This document shows, piece by piece, positions 32,431 through 37,172 of a stretch of DNA of 37,172 nucleotides. Each line of letters begins with the position of its first letter. The first letter of the stretch is position 1. The notes under the pieces were generated by a model, which saw nothing but the letters and a program-made list of their open reading frames with translations, was not told the DNA's origin and searched no databases. Made by a program: the position numbers and the translations under genes. This stretch comes from Bacteroidales bacterium (GTDB lineage Bacteria; Bacteroidota; Bacteroidia; Bacteroidales; UBA932). The stretch spans positions 1 through 37,172 of the forward strand of contig JAFYSH010000018.1 in assembly GCA_017546605.1 (NCBI GenBank). Reading direction: 5' to 3'.

Positions 32431-33972
32431 ATGACACAAGAAGAACTTTTCAAGGCGCTGATTTCTCATGCCAAGGAGTATGGATTCATCTTCCCTTCCA
32501 GTGAGATTTATGATGGATTAAGTGCAGTTTATGACTATGGTCAATTGGGTGTGGAACTGAAAAATAACATCAAGAAATATTGGTGGGATGCGATGGTTCG
32601 CCTCAATGAGAACATCGTGGGTATTGACTCCGCTATTTTTATGCATCCCCGTATTTGGGAAGCATCCGGGCACGTGGGCGCATTCAATGATCCGTTGATT
32701 GATAACAAAGATTCCAAAAAACGTTATCGTGCGGATGTACTGTTGGAAGACTACTTGGCCAAATTGGAAGAAAAGGAAAATAAGGAGGTTGAAAAAGGTC
32801 GCCGTAAGTTTGGCGATGCTTTTGATGAGGAGCAATTCCGGGCTACCAATCCGAATGTGTTGCGTCAACGCAGTAAAATTGAGGCTGTACGGGCCAAGAT
32901 GGTGGCAGCTTTGGAAGCCAATGATTTGAAGGGTTTGCGTGATTTGATTTTGGAATGTGAAATAGCTTGTCCCATTTCAGGCACAAAGAACTGGACCGAT
33001 GTCCGCCAATTCAATTTGATGTTCAGTACCCAATTGGGTAGTGTATCCGATGAATCTGGAACAATCTACCTGCGTCCGGAAACCGCACAAGGTATCTTTG
33101 TGAACTTCTTGAACGTACAAAAGACCGGACGGATGAAGATTCCTTTCGGTATTGCTCAAATTGGTAAAGCGTTCCGGAACGAAATCGTTGCTCGTCAGTT
33201 CATCTTCCGTATGCGTGAATTTGAACAAATGGAAATGCAGTTCTTTGTGCGTCCGGGTGAAGAAATGAAATGGTATGAAAAATGGAAACAAACCCGTCTT
33301 GCTTGGCACAAGGCACTGGGATTGGGCGATGACAAATACCGTTATCATGATCACGATAAATTGGCACACTACGCCAATGCGGCTTGTGATATTGAGTTTG
33401 ATTTCCCGTTTGGTTTCAAGGAATTGGAAGGTATTCATTCTCGTACCGACTTCGACTTGGGTAACCATCAGAAATATTCGGGACGTAAGATCCAATACTT
33501 TGATCCGGAAACCAACGAAAGCTATGTTCCCTATGTTGTTGAAACTTCCATTGGTCTGGACCGTACCTTCTTGGCGGTTTACTCAGCTGCTTACTGCGAA
33601 GAAAAACTGGAAGGTGGCGAAGAGCGCGTAGTATTGCGTCTTCCGGCAGCCCTCTCTCCGGTTAAAGCTGCAGTTCTTCCGTTGGTGAAGAAGGATGGAC
33701 TCCCTGAGTTGGCAAGAGAAATTATGCAAGATCTCAAGTTTGACTTCAACTGCCAATACGATGAAAAAGATAGCATCGGAAAACGTTACCGTCGTCAGGA
33801 TGCCATTGGAACACCGTTCTGCATTACTGTCGATCATCAAAGTTTGGAAGACCGTTGCGTAACCGTGCGTCATCGTGATTCCATGAAACAGGAGCGTGTA
33901 GCAATTGATGCGTTGAAAGCAATGATTGCCGACGAGGTATCCTACCGCAAACTCTTCGAAAAAATTGCTTAA
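32431..33972 (+). CDS. glyS: Glycyl-tRNA synthetase (alpha2 type)
   Basis: The enzyme charges tRNA-Gly. Starting at the ATG at 32431 gives 513 residues, the usual length of the dimeric single-chain type; the frame extends 54 codons upstream with no family match. Class II motifs are present: SSEIYDGLSAVYDYGQLGVELKNN at the N-terminus, the motif 2 region FGIAQIGKAFRNEIVARQFIFRMREFEQMEMQFF, and motif 3 PYVVETSIGLDRTFLAVYSAAY. The anticodon-binding domain follows (LPAALSPVKAAVLPLVKKDG to VAIDALKAMIADE). A coiled, charged insertion lies at about 105-135. The first lipoprotein gene starts 6 bases downstream, so they may share a transcript. Confidence 0.97.
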   Translation: MTQEELFKALISHAKEYGFIFPSSEIYDGLSAVYDYGQLGVELKNNIKKYWWDAMVRLNENIVGIDSAIFMHPRIWEASGHVGAFNDPLIDNKDSKKRYRADVLLEDYLAKLEEKENKEVEKGRRKFGDAFDEEQFRATNPNVLRQRSKIEAVRAKMVAALEANDLKGLRDLILECEIACPISGTKNWTDVRQFNLMFSTQLGSVSDESGTIYLRPETAQGIFVNFLNVQKTGRMKIPFGIAQIGKAFRNEIVARQFIFRMREFEQMEMQFFVRPGEEMKWYEKWKQTRLAWHKALGLGDDKYRYHDHDKLAHYANAACDIEFDFPFGFKELEGIHSRTDFDLGNHQKYSGRKIQYFDPETNESYVPYVVETSIGLDRTFLAVYSAAYCEEKLEGGEERVVLRLPAALSPVKAAVLPLVKKDGLPELAREIMQDLKFDFNCQYDEKDSIGKRYRRQDAIGTPFCITVDHQSLEDRCVTVRHRDSMKQERVAIDALKAMIADEVSYRKLFEKIA

Positions 33973-33978
33973 CTGGAA

Positions 33979-35499
33979 ATGATAAAGGCGATTCGTAACG
34001 TTACTTGTGGCTGCTTGCTCTTTGTGGTGCTGTTCTTCTTGTCGGCTTGTAGTTCCGATGCGTCCAAAGAGCGAGTTGCTATCAAGCTGACTTCTGCAGC
34101 AGAGGTTTCTCTCGGAGCAATAGGAGGAGAATTTGAAGTCTGTTATACCCTTGGAGGTGAAACCGATTATAAAAATGTAAATTGTTCTTCTTCAGAAGAT
34201 TGGATTTTAGTTGTCCGTCAAGAATTGGGGGTATTGACCCTGGCTGCGGAAGCAAATACGACGGGAAATGATCGGATGGCCGCGGTGATGTTGTCCTATG
34301 CTGACAGCCGTGTGTCAGTGGTAGTACAGCAAAGTGGAAAGCCGGATGCAACCGTGATAACGATTGTCTCGGATACCGAGTATCAATTGGGACGTGCAGG
34401 GCAGCCGTTAACCATTGTCTATACGGTCGAAAACAAGCTCTCTGAGGACCAGCTTTATGCCACAGCAAATGTGGATTGGATCTATGGATTTTCCATGAAG
34501 AATGAAGGCGAATTGCAGCTGGGGATAGCCAGTAACCTCACAGGAAGTGACCGTTGCGGCAAGGTGACCATTGGTTGTTCGGATGCTACGGCTACGTTGA
34601 TGGTTTATCAAGCAGGAGATGGAGCATTTGTCTTTGAGGCTCAGCGCTTGCACGGTTATTATTATGGCGATCAGTATTCTCCCGGAACCGGCAATTATTG
34701 GTTCGTGCTTTCGGACCGTGGATTTGATGTGGATGGACGATCCTATCCGGTAGCCACTTATTACCGGATCGATGCCTATGCACCGATGCCTGAACAGTCG
34801 GCTTCCCAATATAAGATCCCTGTTGGCCGGTATTCATTTGATACCTCCAATTCTATGGAACCATGGACTTTTTCCGCGAATTATAGCGGATTTTGGCAAA
34901 CGGATGCGCAAGGGGGAAGAGCACAGATTCTTCCGATCGAAGCTGGCGAGTTGCTGGTAGAAGAAGGCAAGATGACTTTGACCCTGACGATTCAGGGGGA
35001 AGAGCACACAGTTTCTTATGTCGGAACCTGCCTTTTGGAAGATCTGTCAGCGCCAGGGTATGTTTATTCGACGTTGGAGGATGATTATCAAGCTGATTTA
35101 TCCGATCACCACATGATCTGCAAATGCTATGGTGATTATTACGACTACGGTTATATGAACTGGATGTTTGTCATTCAACCGAACAATGGACAGGGAGATT
35201 GCTTTCAGTTTGATATCATTACAGACAAGAAGCAAGCCTCTGATGGGTTCTGTGGAGTCTATACCAGTTCAGATTACTTGGCGGTCAACTCGTTCATTCC
35301 GGGCTGGACGGACGGCGTCCAAATGCTGTGCAGCTGGTTCTTTACCGTAGATCAGTCTGAATTGGCTCCTTTCCGTGGGGGAGAAATGTCTGTGACGGAC
35401 AATGGAGATGGTACGGTGACGGTCGAAATTGAGGTCTTTGATGATGCTCATAACAAGATTACCGGCACATGGACTGGAGTTCCCGAGCAAGTGATTTAA
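33979..35499 (+). CDS. Lipoprotein with two BACON-like domains and a duplicated C-terminal module
   Basis: The 506-residue product has a lipoprotein signal ending LSAC (Cys24) followed by SSDASKE. Two BACON-like beta domains follow, at about 35-115 and 125-205. Each has a Trp-Ile core, an NxTGxDR turn (ANTTGNDR, SNLTGSDR) and a closing VxQ/VYQ strand, as in this immunoglobulin-like family of Bacteroidota surface proteins. Residues about 207-506 appear to be two copies of one beta-rich module: GYYYGDQY then NYWFVLSD, GRYSFDTS and GELLVEEGKMTLTLTIQGEEHTVSYVGT; and CYGDYYDYG then NWMFVIQP, GVYTSSD and GEMSVTDNGDGTVTVEIEVFDDAHNKITGTWTG. I do not recognise this module. The protein is probably surface or periplasmic and binds something; its function is unknown. 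Confidence 0.75.
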   Translation: MIKAIRNVTCGCLLFVVLFFLSACSSDASKERVAIKLTSAAEVSLGAIGGEFEVCYTLGGETDYKNVNCSSSEDWILVVRQELGVLTLAAEANTTGNDRMAAVMLSYADSRVSVVVQQSGKPDATVITIVSDTEYQLGRAGQPLTIVYTVENKLSEDQLYATANVDWIYGFSMKNEGELQLGIASNLTGSDRCGKVTIGCSDATATLMVYQAGDGAFVFEAQRLHGYYYGDQYSPGTGNYWFVLSDRGFDVDGRSYPVATYYRIDAYAPMPEQSASQYKIPVGRYSFDTSNSMEPWTFSANYSGFWQTDAQGGRAQILPIEAGELLVEEGKMTLTLTIQGEEHTVSYVGTCLLEDLSAPGYVYSTLEDDYQADLSDHHMICKCYGDYYDYGYMNWMFVIQPNNGQGDCFQFDIITDKKQASDGFCGVYTSSDYLAVNSFIPGWTDGVQMLCSWFFTVDQSELAPFRGGEMSVTDNGDGTVTVEIEVFDDAHNKITGTWTGVPEQVI

Positions 35500-35521
35500 A
35501 AGTAGAAATCAAGCAAAGAAT

Positions 35522-36970
35522 ATGATGAAAAGAGTTTTTTTTACCGCGGCCATGCTTTACGGTTTGCTGGTAGCTGCGTGTACCGATGCGAACAAGGAGC
35601 AACCCACACCAGAGCCATTGGATCCGGCGATTGTTTTTGAAAATACTTATCTGACAGTACCGCAAGAAGGGGGCGAATTTGCAATCTTTTACACGCTGGA
35701 AAATCCTGTTGAGGGTAATGTGGTGATTGCCAATTGTTCTGACACTTGGATTCAAAATATGACGACGATGCAAGCCGGTAAGGTTGTTTTCAACGTCTTA
35801 CAAAATTATGATAACCAAATTCGCCAAGCGAAAATACGGGTTCGTTATACAGCGATAGCTCAGGAATATGAAATTGTCGTAGAGCAAGCAGCATCAACGC
35901 TGCCCAAATTTGTCTATGAAATAGAAGAGCAGAATTTAACGAGTATTTCGTTACGTGTCTTGCCTTTGGACAAAACGACTCCTTACATTACCCGTGCTTA
36001 TACGGTGGATCATATCCATGCTTTTGGTTTGGAAAGCGACCCGGCGCTCTTTGATTATGATCTGGAGGCAATTGCCTACGAAGCTGTTGCCAATGGCCAG
36101 TCGTTTTACAACTACCTGCGTAACCTTTCACATTCGGGAGATAGTGAAACGATTGAATTGAAGGGTCTTTATCCTGCGATGGATTATGTGGTCTATACTT
36201 ATCACATTGATTTTTCCGATCAATCCCTGGTGGGAGAAATCTATCGCGAAGTTATTCGTTCCGGAGAGCCGGATCCTATTGAGGTGGATTTGAATATAAC
36301 CTATCAGGTAGAAGGAGCCTCCGTGATTCAAACCATTGATCCGGATCGTTCCGACGTGCTTTACTATACCGATTATATGGCGGTACAAGATTTTGAACGC
36401 TATTATGGCTATGGAGTAGAAATGGCGGACAAATTTGTGGAAAAATGGAATTTTAACGTGGCGACATTGTTGAGTCGTGGTTATACCTTGAACAGCATTC
36501 TGGAGCAATTCTGTAAGAAAGGTGCGTCAGAAACCCGATACAACGAGTTGCACGCTACTACTGAGTATGCATTCTATGTGTTTGCAGTAGATTCGAAGAC
36601 CGGTTTTGCCGCTTCTGACATCGACTTGCAGCGCATCTCGACGGATGAGGCGATGACTTCCGAAATGACCATCGAAATTGATGTACGGAATATTACCAGT
36701 ACATCAGCGGATATCTTCTGGACTTGCAGTGATCCAGAAGGAAAGTTTGCTCGTTCGGTCTTTACAGAAACGGAATACAATGCCTTGGGGGATACGGATC
36801 AAGAGCGGTTTTTGGCCTTGCTCTCTTATGGGATGATGTATTTCTACGGATCGACAGATATTAACATGTCGAGCCTCTATCCGGGTACGACCTATGTGGC
36901 CTTTGGTTATGGCGTTGATGGAGAAACACCGAATACAAGGATTTTCACACAGAGTTTCACGACGTTGTAG
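35522..36970 (+). CDS. Lipoprotein with a BACON-like domain and three Fn3-like modules
   Basis: The 482-residue product has a lipoprotein signal ending LVAAC (Cys20) and an acidic tail (TDANKEQPTPEP). A BACON-like domain spans about 38-125 (YLTVPQEGGEFAIFYTL to YEIVVEQAA). Three modules follow at about 130-250, 253-370 and 373-482. Each begins with beta strands, carries a helical insertion and ends with an L-x-P/A-x-T/M-x-Y-x(2)-F/Y pattern: LYPAMDYVVYTYHID, HATTEYAFYVFAVD and LYPGTTYVAFGYGVD. The closing strands resemble fibronectin type III ends. It lies 22 bases after the previous lipoprotein, so both are probably made together and may act together. Function is unknown; attachment to glycan, matrix or cell surface is only a guess. 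Confidence 0.72.
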   Translation: MMKRVFFTAAMLYGLLVAACTDANKEQPTPEPLDPAIVFENTYLTVPQEGGEFAIFYTLENPVEGNVVIANCSDTWIQNMTTMQAGKVVFNVLQNYDNQIRQAKIRVRYTAIAQEYEIVVEQAASTLPKFVYEIEEQNLTSISLRVLPLDKTTPYITRAYTVDHIHAFGLESDPALFDYDLEAIAYEAVANGQSFYNYLRNLSHSGDSETIELKGLYPAMDYVVYTYHIDFSDQSLVGEIYREVIRSGEPDPIEVDLNITYQVEGASVIQTIDPDRSDVLYYTDYMAVQDFERYYGYGVEMADKFVEKWNFNVATLLSRGYTLNSILEQFCKKGASETRYNELHATTEYAFYVFAVDSKTGFAASDIDLQRISTDEAMTSEMTIEIDVRNITSTSADIFWTCSDPEGKFARSVFTETEYNALGDTDQERFLALLSYGMMYFYGSTDINMSSLYPGTTYVAFGYGVDGETPNTRIFTQSFTTL

Positions 36971-36990
36971 TTAGCCTTTTGGATATGGGC

Positions 36991-37006
36991 ATAGCAATAT
37001 TGCTAT
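36991..37006. repeat. 16-bp perfect palindrome
   Basis: ATAGCAATATTGCTAT is a perfect 8+8 palindrome, 20 bases after the lipoprotein stop and 27 bases before the IS end. It has no T-run, so it is not an ordinary intrinsic terminator. It could be a weak terminator, a binding site or a preferred insertion neighbourhood. Confidence 0.5.
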
Positions 37007-37039
37007 AAATACATGAGGAGGTGACTAATAATTGACATG

Positions 37040-37073
37040 AACCCCGAAAGTTAGACAAAAAACTTTCGGGGTT
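37040..37073. terminator. Hairpin within the IS left end, terminator-like
   Basis: The 11-bp perfect stem CCCCGAAAGTT (37042-37052) with AACTTTCGGGG (37061-37071) extends by two A-T pairs and has an 8-base loop. It is followed by TTTTG. One arm is within the terminal repeat. It lies directly before the transposase start and could stop transcription running in from the lipoprotein genes. Confidence 0.6.
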
Positions 37074-37078
37074 TTGTT

Positions 37079-37172
37079 ATGAAATTTAGTTTTGAAATTA
37101 AACTAGAAGCTGTTAAAAGTTATTTATCAGGTCATACTGAAAAACAAGTTACAGAACAGTATGGAGTTAATA
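37079..37172 (+). CDS. IS3-family transposase OrfA, N-terminal fragment
   Basis: The first 31 codons read KFSFEIKLEAVKSYLSGHTE then KQVTEQYGVN, the start of the helix-turn-helix domain of IS3/IS150 OrfA proteins, which bind the element's terminal repeats. The window ends within the gene. In this family OrfA and OrfB are usually joined by programmed frameshifting; this cannot be seen here. Confidence 0.7.
   Translation, partial: MKFSFEIKLEAVKSYLSGHTEKQVTEQYGVN

Larger units (their letters stand above)
37033..37172 (+). mobile_element. Left end of an IS3-family (IS150-like) insertion sequence, partial
   Basis: The element begins near 37033 with TGACATGAACCCCGAAAGTT, which resembles IS150-group terminal repeats (TG start, a run of C residues, then AGTTAGAC). 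A transposase OrfA starts at 37079. The right end and OrfB lie outside the window, so the exact boundary and target duplication cannot be checked. Confidence 0.65.

Noticed and set aside
32337..32453. N-terminal extension of DsbD by 39 codons
   Set aside because: It would place the signal peptide internally and covers the dsbD -7 element.
1..37172. CRISPR arrays, rRNA genes, defence or toxin-antitoxin loci
   Set aside because: No regularly spaced repeats, rRNA sequence or recognisable defence proteins were seen on either strand.

Overview
This window comes from the chromosome of a member of the Bacteroidales (phylum Bacteroidota). The evidence is a Bacteroides-type FrdA/FrdB pair, an LptC/PpiD envelope operon, lipoproteins carrying BACON-like domains, a TonB transducer, and repeated perfect matches to the Bacteroidota -7 promoter element TAnnTTTG at plausible distances from start codons. 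Genus and family cannot be fixed from the sequence. Almost everything is ordinary core genome. The accessory-looking parts are the two edges: a hairpin-rich element at the left end, and two surface-type lipoproteins followed by the left end of an IS3-family element at the right end.

Layout. 1-111 is a folded, inverted-repeat-bounded element. 142-9636 is one tightly packed minus-strand operon, read mfd, coaX, a FadL-like outer-membrane protein, a TPR protein, lptC, ppiD. 9637-10028 is a very AT-rich divergent intergenic region with several DnaA-box-like 9-mers, and is a candidate replication origin. 10029-13532 is a plus-strand run: ruvB, a secreted Ntn hydrolase (C45-like) and a GT4 glycosyltransferase. 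A GH20 beta-hexosaminidase converges on it. 15812-19368 holds frdA, frdB and an alpha/beta hydrolase; the membrane subunit gene frdC is not next to them. 19385-22438 (minus) carries hflX, tonB, tRNA-Ala(GGC) and mdh. 22530-24912 (plus) carries ybeY and mnmG, followed at once by a perfect 16-bp parS palindrome and a strong bidirectional terminator. 24995-27917 (minus) carries fadD, gcvH and ruvA as separate transcription units. 27992-30474 (plus) is sufS, sufE, a sufT-like gene and folK. dsbD (minus) and glyS (plus) are divergent. glyS is followed by two large lipoproteins of unknown function, then the IS left end, which runs off the window.

How the genes fit together. FrdAB and Mdh are steps of the reductive branch from oxaloacetate to succinate used by fermentative Bacteroidales. 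SufS, SufE and the SufT-like protein supply and target sulfur for Fe-S clusters, which FrdB needs. LptC, PpiD, the FadL-like protein and the TPR protein are all envelope proteins made from one transcript with the DNA-repair coupling factor Mfd. RuvA and RuvB are both present but about 17 kb apart.

The most interesting items are the parS site together with the candidate origin about 15 kb away (dnaA is not in the window), the multi-hairpin element at the left edge, the orphan frdAB pair, and the lipoprotein pair with internally duplicated modules I cannot assign to a named family. I did not find a convincing undescribed defence or multi-gene system.
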